A DNA stretch of 64,000 bases from NCBI RefSeq assembly GCF_963678975.1, contig NC_089272.1, positions 25,857,471 through 25,921,470 of the forward strand. The letters are read 5' to 3'. Below the pieces are notes generated by a model. That model searched no databases. It saw only the letters and a program-made list of their open reading frames with translations, and was not told the DNA's origin. The position numbers and the translations under genes are program-made. Positions 1-9,860 of this stretch are shown one piece after another; position 1 is the stretch's first letter; each line of letters opens with the position of its first letter. Origin of the DNA: Dysidea avara (taxonomy: Eukaryota; Porifera; Demospongiae; Dictyoceratida; Dysideidae).

Positions 1-1846
1 TTGTTTGTAGCTGAATTCTCTACAGGGTGATTTATTTGCAGCTTAACTATCTACAAGGTGACTTCTTCTAGCTGAACTCTCAACAGAGTGATTGATTTTT
101 TTTGCAGCTGAACTCTCTACATGGTGGTTTCTTTGTAACTGAACTCTCTACAGGGTGATTTGTTTGTAGCTGAACTCTCTACAGGGTGATTTGTTTGTAG
201 CTGAACTCTCTACAAGGTGATCTGTTCATAGCTGAACTCCCTATAAGGTAACTTCTTCTAGCTAATCTTTCTAAAGGGCGATTTGTTTGTAGCTGAGTTC
301 TCTACAAGGTGATTTGTTTGCAGCTGAACTCTACATGGTAGTTTCTTTGTAGCTCTACAATGTGACTTCTTCTAGCTGAACTCTCTACAAGGTGACTTGT
401 TTCTAGCTGATCTCTCTACAGGGTGACTTGTTTCTAGCTGAACTCTCTACAGGTGATTTGTTTGCAGCTGAACTCTCTACAATGTGACTTGTTTCTAGCT
501 GATCTCTGTACAGGGTGACTTGTTTCTAGCTGAACTCTCTACAGGTGATTTATTTGCAGCTGAACTCTCTACATGGTGGTTTCTTTGTAACTGAACTCCC
601 TGCAAGGTGACTTCTTTTAGCTGATCTCTCTACAGGGAGATTTGTTTGTAGCTTAACTCTCTACAGGTGATTTGTTTGCAGCTGAACTCTCTACATGATG
701 GTTTCTTTGTAGCTGAACTCTCTACAAGGTGATTTCTTCTATAGCTGATCTTTCTACAGGGTGATTTGTTTGTAGTTGAACTCTCTACATGATAGTTTCT
801 TTGTAGCTGAACTCTCTACAAGGTGATTTCTTCTATAGCTGATCTTTCTACAGGGTGATTTGTTTGTACCTGAACTATCTACATGATGGTTTCTTTGTAG
901 CTGAACTCTCTACAAGGTAACTTCTTCTAGCTGATCTCTCTACAGGACAATTTGTTTGTACCTGAACTCTCACATGATTGCTTCTTTGAAGCTGAACTCT
1001 CTACAAGGTGATTTCTTCTAGCTGATCTTTCTACAGGGTGATTTGTTTGTAGCAGAACTCTCTACAAGGAAACTTCTTCTAGCTGATCTCTCTACAGGGA
1101 GATTTGTTTGTAGCTGAACTCTCTACACATGATTTGTTTGCGGCTGAATTCTCTACATGATGGTTTCTTTGTAGCTGAACTCTCTACAAGGTAACTTCTT
1201 CTAGCTGATCTCTTTACAGGGTGAATTGTTTGTAGCTGAACGATCTACAAGGTAACTTCTTCTAACTGATCTCTCTACAGGGTGATTTGTCTGTAGCTGA
1301 ACTCTCTACAAGGAAACCTCTTTTAACTGAGCTCTGTACAGGGTGAATTGTTTGTAGCTGAACTATCTACAAGGTAACTTCTTCTAGCTGATCTCTCTAC
1401 AGGATGATTTGTTTGTAGCTGAACTATCTACAAGGTAACTTCTTCTAGCTGATCTCTCTACAGGGTGATTTGTTTGTAGCTGAATTCTGTATAGGTGATT
1501 TGTTTGCAGCTGAGCTCTTTACAGAATGGTTTCTTTGTAGCTGAACTCTCTACAAGGTAACTTCTTCTAGCTGATGTATCTACAGGGTCACTAGTTTGTA
1601 GCTGAATTCTCTACATGGTGGTTTCTTTGTAACTGAACTATCTATAAGGTGACATCTTCTAGCTGATCTTTCAACAGGGTGATTTGTTTGTAACTGAACT
1701 GTCTACAAGAAAACTTCTTCTAACTGATGTCTGAACAGGGTGAATTGTTTGTAGCTGAACTCTCTACAGGGTGATTTGTTTGTAGCTGATCTCTATACAG
1801 GTTACTTATTTCTAACTGATCTCTTGAATTCTGTTCAGGGTGACTA
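1..1846 (+). repeat. Satellite array, ~31-bp units, orientation A
   Basis: Degenerate tandem units of about 30-32 bp with the core AGCTGAACTCTCTACA followed by GGTGAYTTGTTTGT or GGTGACTTCTTCT variants. Two subtypes (GAACTC versus GATCTC; TTGTTTGT versus CTTCTTCT) roughly alternate, suggesting a ~62-bp higher-order unit. The array runs off the left window edge. The reverse complement of the same units forms the array at 47216-49486, and a short relic lies at 32740-32895. Short ORFs across it are by-products of the repeat. Confidence 0.93.
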
Positions 1847-2044
1847 CTCTATTAGGATGACTGCTCTATTAGAGTATCTCGATCTCGCACTTGCTACACC
1901 AAGTTGGATTTCGTGTTATAACTCCGTGGCTTTAAGTCTGATTTTTCTACACCATTGAAGAGCCTTTCTAAGATGATAACTCCATCTGTACAGCGATTTT
2001 CAAAGCATTACCCCAAGTGGTTTATCTGGTTGGCGTGGCAAGCA
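1847..2044 (+). repeat. Array-flanking module containing the CTCTATTAGAG motif
   Basis: A unique ~200-bp block directly follows the satellite and recurs as reverse complement at 46998-47215, where it again sits at the edge of a satellite array. The two copies match from the doublet of ACTGCTCTATTAGAG-type motifs through the GGCGTGGCAAGCA end, so array plus module behave as one composite repeat. The match stops abruptly at 2044, where a TAA run starts. A 60-codon ORF spans both copies with few amino-acid differences, but nothing else suggests it is coding. Confidence 0.85.
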
Positions 2045-2202
2045 TAATAATAATAATAATAATAATAACATAATTACATTACCAAGTAATAATAATAATA
2101 AGAACGTGACGTCATAAATAATTAATTAATTAATTACATAACCAAGTAATAATAATAATAAGAACGTGACGTCATAAATAATTAAATAATTAATTAATTA
2201 AT
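2045..2202 (+). promoter_or_regulatory. TAA runs plus a 60-bp direct duplication carrying CRE palindromes
   Basis: A (TAA)n tract is followed by two copies of a ~60-bp unit. Each copy contains the perfect palindrome TGACGTCA (2107-2114 and 2167-2174), the consensus site of CREB/ATF bZIP factors, followed by TTAAT runs. It lies ~0.6 kb upstream of the Helitron ORF, so a promoter role is possible; this is inference from motif and position only. Confidence 0.5.
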
Positions 2203-2836
2203 GTCCAGACGAAACTGCGTAGTGCACACAAGAACACTCACCGGAATTGAGTTAGACGAAACCCGAACGTCAAATTGAAGTGAGCGTTTTTTCTCCGGTG
2301 CCTTCGTTAAGCAGGACACTTTTCTAAATAGTGCCTTTCTTCTAACAAACATTGAACTCCTTAACAACCACTTTCCAGCGCAATTCACTCAAAATCCACG
2401 TTCAACCCGCAAAACAAGCTGTACACACTGCGCGTTAAACAGGTCGCCAAACACGTAAAACCTGTCTGAATACATAGCAACCAGCCGTACGCGCGCCACT
2501 AAAATATTTTTGTTTATTAAGTTAAAACTGAGAACGTTGTCTTCCTGCCTTGAACTGCATTACTTACACTTACAGGTGTTTGAAGGTTAGTCCTAACTAG
2601 TTTGTTTACCGCATGGAATGCCATGGTTGGAATAAATTTCTGTCGAAGTGCTAGTCTGAATAAAGTGTGTTACTGGTGTTACCAGGCACTGTACTGCTTT
2701 CTTCGGATAGGCTAAATGTTTCACAGTTGTTGTACAATTACAGAAGTTATTTTTACGTTATTTTACAATAAAATAACTAGTTGTTTCCTGTTACTTGTAC
2801 ATTTTTTTGTTGTAGTGCGAAGAAACAAGCAGGGCA
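2203..2836 (+). promoter_or_regulatory. Helitron leader / 5' UTR region
   Basis: No gene is supported here. An in-frame TAG at 2813-2815 closes the Helitron frame upstream of the ATG at 2837. The T-rich tract ending in TTGTTGTAG just before it (AG at 2814-2815) looks like a splice acceptor, so a 5'-UTR intron is possible. I could not identify a convincing Helitron 5' terminus (TC...) in this stretch. Confidence 0.35.
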
Positions 2837-5800
2837 ATGATAGACATAACGCAATGGAGAATAGCGATAGGTACTCATCACCTCCGGTGGAGGCGTAATT
2901 CTAATTACGGGTTAACAACTTTAGGTGAGTACCATGTAGACAGATTAATGTTCTTCATTACGGTATCGGTTAAGGTATTCATTACTATGCATGTTTTTAT
3001 TACTATGCTACTGCTGCTACAAGCAGGTGATGTTGAAAGTAACCCAGGCCCAAACTTTTTAAGGACTTGTCCAAATTGTGATGAAAAAGTGCCGGCAAGA
3101 AAAAAGTTGTGTAAATGTGGATACGTGCTTAACAAAAAAATAGGTAGGCCTACTGGCACCAGTGCAGAAGCGGGCTTTAGGGTAACCACTGGTCGTGCTG
3201 TAGGTACCACTGCAGAAGCAGGGTATAAGGTTTCTAATGGCCGTACTGTAGGTACCACTGCAGAAGCAGGGTATAAGGTTTCTAATGGCCGTACTGTAGG
3301 TACCACTGCAGAAGCAGGATATAAGGTTTCTAATGGCCGTAGTATAGGTACCTCTGCAGAAGCAGGATATAAGGTTTCTAATGGCCGTAGTAGAGGTACC
3401 ACTGAAGAAGCAGGTTTTCATGTTTCATGTGGAAGACCTGTGGTATATAAATCAAATACAAGTGACAAACTAATCACCACAGATGTGAACTGCGTGTCGC
3501 TTAGTGATGAGCTCCTAGCTTTAGGAAACAAGAGGATTGCACAACAAGTTCGCTTTGACTCTAAGCCATTAGCAATTGGGATGTGTTACTGTTGCGGCAG
3601 TATACTTTGGTCCAGAGTAGATAATAGTCATACCAACCTAGTAGACATCAAGTTAACAGAGGGACAAATACCAGCAGTAGCATACCAGAAGGCAATGTTA
3701 TCTGCTGGTAAAGGTTTACTAGAGTACCGTCATAAAAGTGGTAAAATGTATGCACGTGCTGTATGCAAAACATTAAAATGCCCTTCAGAATTTGAATTTC
3801 ATGTTGGAAAATATGAAGGCATAGATATAGAAGAATGGGATATGAGATTTCCTGAAGTCATATTGAATTTAAAAAATCCAGTAGAGCATTGTCAGATAGC
3901 GTTATGTGGAATCTTTTCTACAACGGTGAAAGACGCCAAAAGGCACCAGTGGCGTCACATTCAAGGAGAGGTAAATGCCTTACACAAGCTAGATAGGCAC
4001 TATTATGGATTGTTTGGATTTTTATTAATAAACGAAGACTTAAGTGATAAGTTTGTAAAGTATCCAGAAGCATATGAAAGAATCAGACTGGCTTTACATT
4101 GGCTTAAAAAGAATAATCATCTATACCAAGACTTCCTAGCACGCTTCGAAACCCTTTATAGATATGTTAGACAGGAAATTGTAAATCCAGATGTTTTAAA
4201 GCTTGACCAGAATAAAATATTAGACAGTGAAGCAATAGGTTTGGCATTTCCTGTTGACTCGGAATATTTTGAACAATACTCACCATTGTATGGTGAGATG
4301 GACATTGCCGGTATACAAAATCCAAAGTCACACCTAACTGATAAGGTACAAGATAACATTGAGCAGCTAAGGGAAACCACCAGTGTACAGTATGGACAAA
4401 AATATTTGTTAGAAAAAACATTTCCACACCTTTTCCCATATGGAAAAGGCGGGTGGTTTTACAAGTGTGTCCACGGGCTATCACATTTTACTAAAACTAA
4501 GTTGATGGACTGTAGAGGTTATTTTTCAAACGATCAAAATTTCCCATTTTTTATGTTTGATTATATGACTAAAATGAGGCTGCGGCAATACAACAGTAAA
4601 AAAATAGTAGCAGTTAGTAAACTAGAGCAAAGTTTAACTGCTGGTGAAGTAATAGCAGCTGACAGACCAAAAGATAATGATAACTATGCTTCGTATGGCA
4701 CTGATGTGCCACGTGTGATTCCAGGCTCGAAACAATATTGGAAGTCTTTTGGGTACGACCTTATAGCTACAGTAGAACAGCTTGGAGTTCCCGACTATTT
4801 TATTACTTTGTCCCCAAATGACAATTGGCCCCAAATTCAAGCAACCATTAGGAAAGGCTGGGGAGCCAGTGCTGAACCATGGGAACTCAATGACCTATCC
4901 ACTAAAGGTGACAAAGGAGAATCAGTTGGCTCTCACCCCTTAGAGTCTGTGCTTGGTGCTGAGAAAAGATTCAGTGCCTTTATGGATTTGCTTTTGGACA
5001 AGAAATCTGGCCCAGTAGGTGAAGTAACAGACTATGTAACTAAAAAGGAATATCAGAGAAGGGGAGGGATCCACTGGCATATTTTAGTGTGGGTAAAGCC
5101 TGGTACTGCCCCTGAAAATGTCGTAATGGCTGAGCTACCTCGGGCCAGTGATCCCAATGATAAAAGGGCACAACATATTAGACGAATGGTACAGAAATTT
5201 CAAATGCATCGGGAATGCCATCCTGAGAGATGTTTCAAAGGATACGGTGGCAAAGTCCTTAGTAAATGTAAGTATGGGTTTCCCTTTAAGGTCCCCCAAT
5301 TGGTTGAGGAATTGGACGAGGAAGGAATACGTTACTTGTATAAACGTCGGTGTAAAGAGGACTGCCTAGTTGTACCCTATAATCTTGAAATTCTTCTATT
5401 TTGGGGAGCTTCAATGAATATACAACGTGTGTCAAAGCATGGGTTTGAAATGTATCTAGCCAAATACGTATCTAAACCTGAACCAAGTTTTCAGGTTAAT
5501 TTGTCTGAAAATGCAAGCGATCCAGAAAAGTATTTGCGTACCAGAGTGGTAGGGTCTTGTGAAGCAATAGATGTCCAATTGGGTTTTAACCAGTATCATA
5601 TAAGCAGAATGACTGAATTTCTGCCAACTGAATTAAGGCCAAAACAAAAGTTTTTAAAGAATAAGGCAACACTTGCTTTCCTGCCTGCTAATTCAGTTGA
5701 TGTGTACCAAAAGTCTAAATTTCAAGCTTATATGGAGAGAAACGACAAATTGTGTGATATAACATATCCAATGTATTTTCAGTGGTGGCGCAAAGCAAAT

Positions 5801-8800
5801 GGTGGGGAGCAGAGTAAAGGTGAAAATTGTGTAAAGAAGGGTGTGGCACCTAGTGTAGGATACAAGGGAATAGATGAGTTTAACGAATTGATATTGTCTA
5901 TGCAAAACAGAAGTGATCTTATGGTTGAGCTTAGTGCTAAATTAGATGTTTTAGTGGATAATTTAAATAGTAGTGATAGCAGCGTGACTTCTGGAATAGT
6001 CATAGTCCTAGGTAATGTACTAAGTGATGATATCCTAGGAGTGTGTAAAAAACATTTAGCGGAAAATGGGTACGGTGACATTTTGTGTGATAGTGTCAGT
6101 GATGATGACATCACCAAAGCCACCACTTTAATAAATAATGCTGAATTGTTAGATGATGAATTTGTAGCTAAATTTAAAGTAAAATTACATTGGCTTCACA
6201 AAAAGTTATTGATGTGTAATGAAGAAAACGAAATCACTGTAACTCCATTGTACATAATGTTACAAGCTCACCCTCCTGGCTCTATGTTAATGGATACTGA
6301 TGGCAATTATTGGATACGACGAGCACGTGCATGCGTTACTCGGCACAGATTTATTTCCTTAGATGATCAAGAAGCATTTTATGAAAAAAAATATTTGTTA
6401 GAAATACTATTAACTTCAAATGATAATATAGTGTCTGATCCACCTTCGTCTTGGATTAAAGCAGCAATGGTAGCTGGGCTAGTAGATGAAAGTCACGATG
6501 CAAAGGCTAATTTAATGGATGCTGTCAACCGTGGCTTCTCATTCGACAATATTAAATCAATTGTCAACCTGTATGTAGAGCATAGGTTCCTTGATGAAGG
6601 TGATGCAGATGTGTTTCTATCAACAATACCTATTGGTTCAATAAATAATGAAGAAACTAAAGAAGTGACAGACCAGTTGTTAGATGATGGCGAGGGTAAA
6701 TGCTTGCTTCCTCCACATCATGCACCTCTAGAAGACTATATGAGCAAATTTACACCATCCCAAAAACGTGCATTTGAGCATTTAAAAAGTGGAATGCAAA
6801 GTAGTAATACACAAGTATTGGCTGCACTGGTAGGTGCTGCAGGCTGTGGTAAGTCTTTCCTTATGGGTGCTGTTGTAGAACACTTACGGCAATGTAATAT
6901 GGTAGTAACCAAACTGGCTCCAAGTGGCGTGGCGGCTGGTTTAATTCACGGAAAAACAATACATAATTTCTTTAGGTTAGATATTACCGGTAAAATGTCA
7001 CTCCAAAATGGAACAGTTGATGCAACTGCACTTAGAAAGACTGACGTGATAATTTGTGATGAGTTTGGAATGATAGATTGCAAAATTTTTTTAACAATGG
7101 AACATCTTTGTAGGCGTTTTTCTACAAAGGATGGACGTTATAAACCATGGGGTGGACGTCATATACTATTGTTTGGCGATCCTGCACAATTGCCACCTGT
7201 TTCAAACACAGATATATTTAACACAAAATTGTGGTCTCACTTTAGTATTTTGCAACTAAGAGAAATAGTCAGAAGTAAGGACACACAATTAAGTTCCATA
7301 CTGACTAAAATTAGGAAGGGAGAATGTGACGAAACGGTCAGTTCTGTGTTAAAAAGTCGCCTGAGAGATGTTGATATTGATGCAGTGGACTTGACCCGAA
7401 CTGTTATAATATGCTCCAAGCGTAAAGAGGTAGACTTAATCAATGAGGAGTGTCTAAAACGAATAGATGGTGAGACACATGAATACGAGGCCAACGATAC
7501 TGATAGTAATGGTCAGCCATTGAGAGAGGCAGACAAACAAAGATTACAACGAGATTCCATGCGCCTACCTGATAGAATTAGTTTAAAGAAAGGTTGTCGC
7601 ATAGTACTGAGACGTAACTTACAAGTATCACAAGGTTGGGTAAATGGAGCATTATGTGAGGTGTTGGACATGACTCCTAATTGTATATTAGTGTGCAAAC
7701 TAGGAAATCCTGATAGCATGTACCCTGTTGCAAGAACCAGACAGAGAATAGACATTAAAGGTGCATCGTATTCAATACTACGATCACAGTTTCCAGTACA
7801 GTTAGCTTATGCAGTAACTGTGCATCGTGTACAGGGCTTAACAGTAGACAGTGCTATCGTAACTTTAAATAACAATTTCTTTGCTTCTGGTCAAGCCTAT
7901 GTTGCACTCAGTAGAGTAAGGAAACTTGAGGATTTAACCCTATGGGATTTTTCACCCAGTGCCATAAAAATAGCACCTTACTATAGACAATTACTAGAAT
8001 GGTGCGACTGTTTCGACCAAATCAGACCAACAGCATATGATGGGCCACCTGTAAGACACCCAGATAGACAGCATGATGATATTAGCTGTGCCACGGTGGA
8101 AGGCAATATGGAGGCTGCTTTGGATGCAATGTATCAGGCATGTGAAGCTGCTACCATGCTTCATTCAAATGCAAATTTAACTGCCGAGCAGCCTCGAAAA
8201 GCTGATAACTCTAATAGTGTGCCATCTTCTGAATCAGCTATTAATCAGAATAAGAAAAAGAAAGTAAGAGTTACCATAGCTAAAACTAACAACAAAGGTA
8301 AAGGAAAAAGAGTTAAACAGGCAAAAAAAGCAACTGCAAAATCTGTGGATGTATCCACCAGAAAAAGAAATCGTGTTCCAGACAAGTCCACAAAAGGGGT
8401 TAAGAAAACTAAAATTTGTAAAGATTGTGTAATCACTGATGTTGAAAACGTTATAGGCCCTAATAGGATAACCTGGCCAGAATATCGGTATTATCAAATT
8501 GACCAAGCATGGCAGGAGAATGCTTGTTTAAGGACAGGTGTGCATCTTACAAGTGCCAACGAATTTCAACCAGGTGGCCCACATGTAATTTTAACACGAC
8601 CTGACTTGAATTCACTAGTCAATGTCCAGGCTGATGGTAATTGTCTTTTCCGCGCATTGGCATGCGTTGTAACGGGGAGTGAATCACAACACATGCAAAT
8701 GCGCAATGCAATAGTTAGTTACATGTATTCCATTGAGAACTTAGTAGTTGGTCATGATTCAGAAGGACATGCCAATTATTTACAACCATTGCGTTGTTCC

Positions 8801-9052
8801 ACAGTTGAACAATATGTCAACCAAAGTAGCATGCTGACAAACGGAACTTGGGGTTCCGAATTCGAAATAATGATTTTTTCTCATATGTTGAATACTAATG
8901 TATTTAGTTTTGATGCAAGTAGTAATACCTGGAGTGTATTCTGTGCAGCCAACATTGATAGAGATAGACGCAGAGACTACCATTCTATGAGCATTTATAT
9001 TTACTTCAGACACTCTCATTTCTACGTTGTGTCATCAGTAAGGAGAGTGTAG
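2837..9052 (+). CDS. Helitron Rep-helicase-OTU polyprotein with an N-terminal 2A-like peptide (intact, 2071 aa)
   Basis: Replication initiator and helicase of a rolling-circle (Helitron-type) transposon. In order: hydrophobic leader (residues ~37-62); 2A-like [15 protein letters not shown] (58-72); cysteine pairs CPNC and CKC (78-94, zinc-ribbon-like); six 16-residue GRxxGT repeats (103-198); a CYCCG cluster; Helitron-like N domain with [10 protein letters not shown] (from 529); HUH nuclease HWH (H746, H748); two-tyrosine motif YLAKY (Y873, Y877). The PIF1-type SF1 helicase follows: Walker A GAAGCGKS (1333-1340), DEFGM (1408-1412), GDPAQLPPV (1447 on), HRVQG (1663-1667), YVALSR (1688-1693). 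Next come a lysine-rich linker (~1806-1868) and an OTU cysteine protease domain (D1933, C1936, H2061). No stop or frameshift interrupts it, so it is probably young. No AP-endonuclease domain is visible. Translation could also start at M38. Classification as Helitron versus Helentron rests on ends I could not define. Confidence 0.96.
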   Translation: MIDITQWRIAIGTHHLRWRRNSNYGLTTLGEYHVDRLMFFITVSVKVFITMHVFITMLLLLQAGDVESNPGPNFLRTCPNCDEKVPARKKLCKCGYVLNKKIGRPTGTSAEAGFRVTTGRAVGTTAEAGYKVSNGRTVGTTAEAGYKVSNGRTVGTTAEAGYKVSNGRSIGTSAEAGYKVSNGRSRGTTEEAGFHVSCGRPVVYKSNTSDKLITTDVNCVSLSDELLALGNKRIAQQVRFDSKPLAIGMCYCCGSILWSRVDNSHTNLVDIKLTEGQIPAVAYQKAMLSAGKGLLEYRHKSGKMYARAVCKTLKCPSEFEFHVGKYEGIDIEEWDMRFPEVILNLKNPVEHCQIALCGIFSTTVKDAKRHQWRHIQGEVNALHKLDRHYYGLFGFLLINEDLSDKFVKYPEAYERIRLALHWLKKNNHLYQDFLARFETLYRYVRQEIVNPDVLKLDQNKILDSEAIGLAFPVDSEYFEQYSPLYGEMDIAGIQNPKSHLTDKVQDNIEQLRETTSVQYGQKYLLEKTFPHLFPYGKGGWFYKCVHGLSHFTKTKLMDCRGYFSNDQNFPFFMFDYMTKMRLRQYNSKKIVAVSKLEQSLTAGEVIAADRPKDNDNYASYGTDVPRVIPGSKQYWKSFGYDLIATVEQLGVPDYFITLSPNDNWPQIQATIRKGWGASAEPWELNDLSTKGDKGESVGSHPLESVLGAEKRFSAFMDLLLDKKSGPVGEVTDYVTKKEYQRRGGIHWHILVWVKPGTAPENVVMAELPRASDPNDKRAQHIRRMVQKFQMHRECHPERCFKGYGGKVLSKCKYGFPFKVPQLVEELDEEGIRYLYKRRCKEDCLVVPYNLEILLFWGASMNIQRVSKHGFEMYLAKYVSKPEPSFQVNLSENASDPEKYLRTRVVGSCEAIDVQLGFNQYHISRMTEFLPTELRPKQKFLKNKATLAFLPANSVDVYQKSKFQAYMERNDKLCDITYPMYFQWWRKANGGEQSKGENCVKKGVAPSVGYKGIDEFNELILSMQNRSDLMVELSAKLDVLVDNLNSSDSSVTSGIVIVLGNVLSDDILGVCKKHLAENGYGDILCDSVSDDDITKATTLINNAELLDDEFVAKFKVKLHWLHKKLLMCNEENEITVTPLYIMLQAHPPGSMLMDTDGNYWIRRARACVTRHRFISLDDQEAFYEKKYLLEILLTSNDNIVSDPPSSWIKAAMVAGLVDESHDAKANLMDAVNRGFSFDNIKSIVNLYVEHRFLDEGDADVFLSTIPIGSINNEETKEVTDQLLDDGEGKCLLPPHHAPLEDYMSKFTPSQKRAFEHLKSGMQSSNTQVLAALVGAAGCGKSFLMGAVVEHLRQCNMVVTKLAPSGVAAGLIHGKTIHNFFRLDITGKMSLQNGTVDATALRKTDVIICDEFGMIDCKIFLTMEHLCRRFSTKDGRYKPWGGRHILLFGDPAQLPPVSNTDIFNTKLWSHFSILQLREIVRSKDTQLSSILTKIRKGECDETVSSVLKSRLRDVDIDAVDLTRTVIICSKRKEVDLINEECLKRIDGETHEYEANDTDSNGQPLREADKQRLQRDSMRLPDRISLKKGCRIVLRRNLQVSQGWVNGALCEVLDMTPNCILVCKLGNPDSMYPVARTRQRIDIKGASYSILRSQFPVQLAYAVTVHRVQGLTVDSAIVTLNNNFFASGQAYVALSRVRKLEDLTLWDFSPSAIKIAPYYRQLLEWCDCFDQIRPTAYDGPPVRHPDRQHDDISCATVEGNMEAALDAMYQACEAATMLHSNANLTAEQPRKADNSNSVPSSESAINQNKKKKVRVTIAKTNNKGKGKRVKQAKKATAKSVDVSTRKRNRVPDKSTKGVKKTKICKDCVITDVENVIGPNRITWPEYRYYQIDQAWQENACLRTGVHLTSANEFQPGGPHVILTRPDLNSLVNVQADGNCLFRALACVVTGSESQHMQMRNAIVSYMYSIENLVVGHDSEGHANYLQPLRCSTVEQYVNQSSMLTNGTWGSEFEIMIFSHMLNTNVFSFDASSNTWSVFCAANIDRDRRRDYHSMSIYIYFRHSHFYVVSSVRRV
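3008..3052 (+). other. 2A-like ribosome-skipping sequence inside the Helitron ORF
   Basis: These codons give [15 protein letters not shown], a full match to the 2A consensus D(V/I)ExNPGP with a leucine-rich stretch upstream. In known 2As the ribosome omits the bond between the final Gly and Pro (here G71/P72, Pro codon 3050-3052), releasing the upstream peptide and restarting at Pro. That would separate a ~71-residue hydrophobic leader from the Rep-Hel-OTU body. 2A-like peptides are known in some non-LTR retrotransposons and in sea urchin NLR genes; activity here is inferred from the motif. Confidence 0.9.
3143..3430 (+). repeat. In-frame 48-bp coding minisatellite (six units)
   Basis: Six consecutive 16-codon units encode GRxxGT(S/T)AEAG(F/Y)xVSN-type repeats. 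The middle units are nearly identical at DNA level, most with a GGTACC site, so the array was amplified recently and kept in frame. The GR(P/T/S) core recalls AT-hook minor-groove binders, and similar GRPxGT-EAG repeats occur in other invertebrate proteins. A DNA-contact role beside the Rep domain is inference. Confidence 0.9.
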
Positions 9053-9675
9053 CCTTGTGGTAATTTTCTTGTATCCTTTCAAAGTTAATATTGTTTGCAG
9101 AATATATATATAGCCTGAAGGATATGTGTGCTGAGTCAGCTACAAGTGCAGTATTACTGTGCATATACATTTGGCACCATATGGTGGATATTCGGCCAAA
9201 ATGCTCATTTTTGTGAGTATAAAGATGGTCATGATATGAGTGGGGAAGGTGGTGGGAATAGCAAAGCAAAGAGAGTTGGCTATAATGTAAGTAACTTAAT
9301 AATGTATGTATTACTGTATGTACTTTTAACTTCTCTTGCAGAATTTATATACGTGTTAGCAATCTTGTTAACACCAAATTAACAACACTTGCTAACATTA
9401 CTTGTTAGCAACTATGATGTGTTGAGTTTAGCCGGGAAAGGTGGTGGGTAAAGCAAAGGAGATGGAATTTACTAACCATGTAAGTACTGTATCTATTTTG
9501 TGCTTAAAAATTTATTAATAGTACTTTTAGTTAACTAGAAATGTACTTTTGGACTCATACATAAACGTATGTGTCAGAGACTATTTGGGCACATAGTAGC
9601 CTAGACAACGCACTGTAGAGGGAACAACATAACGCGAGGAAATCTGTAATGTAAGTACATTTATGTGAATTATAA
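9053..9675 (+). other. Helitron 3' tail with several candidate mini-introns
   Basis: No long ORF. Short GT-AG intervals resemble introns: 9060-9100 (GTAATT...TTTGCAG), 9288 onward for ~55 bp (GTAAGT...CTCTTGCAG), and one of ~51 bp starting after CTAACCAT near 9481. A sequence around 9241-9275 (GGAAGGTGGTGGG...AAAGCAAAG) recurs at ~9430-9465, so the tail itself contains diverged duplications. Splicing is inferred from consensus sites only. Confidence 0.45.
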
Positions 9676-9860
9676 ATGGTGGATGCTTTTGACTCATTCA
9701 CGACTTCACTAAAACAAAAAAAAATTAGAGTAACTATGAGTAAAAACATTAAAGTAAAACAAGCTAAACAGCTATCAAAAACAAATACCTCAATTGTAAA
9801 TGATAAGTTATCTAGGAAAAGAAATCATGTGTCAGACAAGCGCTCAAAACAACAAAAATA
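9676..9860 (+). pseudogene. Diverged partial copy of the Helitron basic linker
   Basis: Reading this stretch gives a lysine-rich peptide with KKIRVTMSK...KVKQAK...SRKRNHVSDKRSK. It aligns with the linker inside the main ORF (KKVRVTIAK...RVKQAK...[13 protein letters not shown], coded around 8250-8420). It is therefore a duplicated fragment of the Rep-Hel gene lying 0.6 kb downstream of its stop. Its final codons CAACAAAAATA run straight into the first donor of the 137-bp array, and every array unit ends the same way. Confidence 0.75.

Noticed and set aside
1776..1958. 60-codon ORF repeated at 47084-47266 on the other strand
   Set aside because: Both copies are the same dispersed module; similarity follows from DNA identity, with no domain or coding bias to support a protein.
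2905..3421. Minus-strand ORFs opposite the Helitron repeat block
   Set aside because: Shadows of the in-frame coding minisatellite; no start context or domain.
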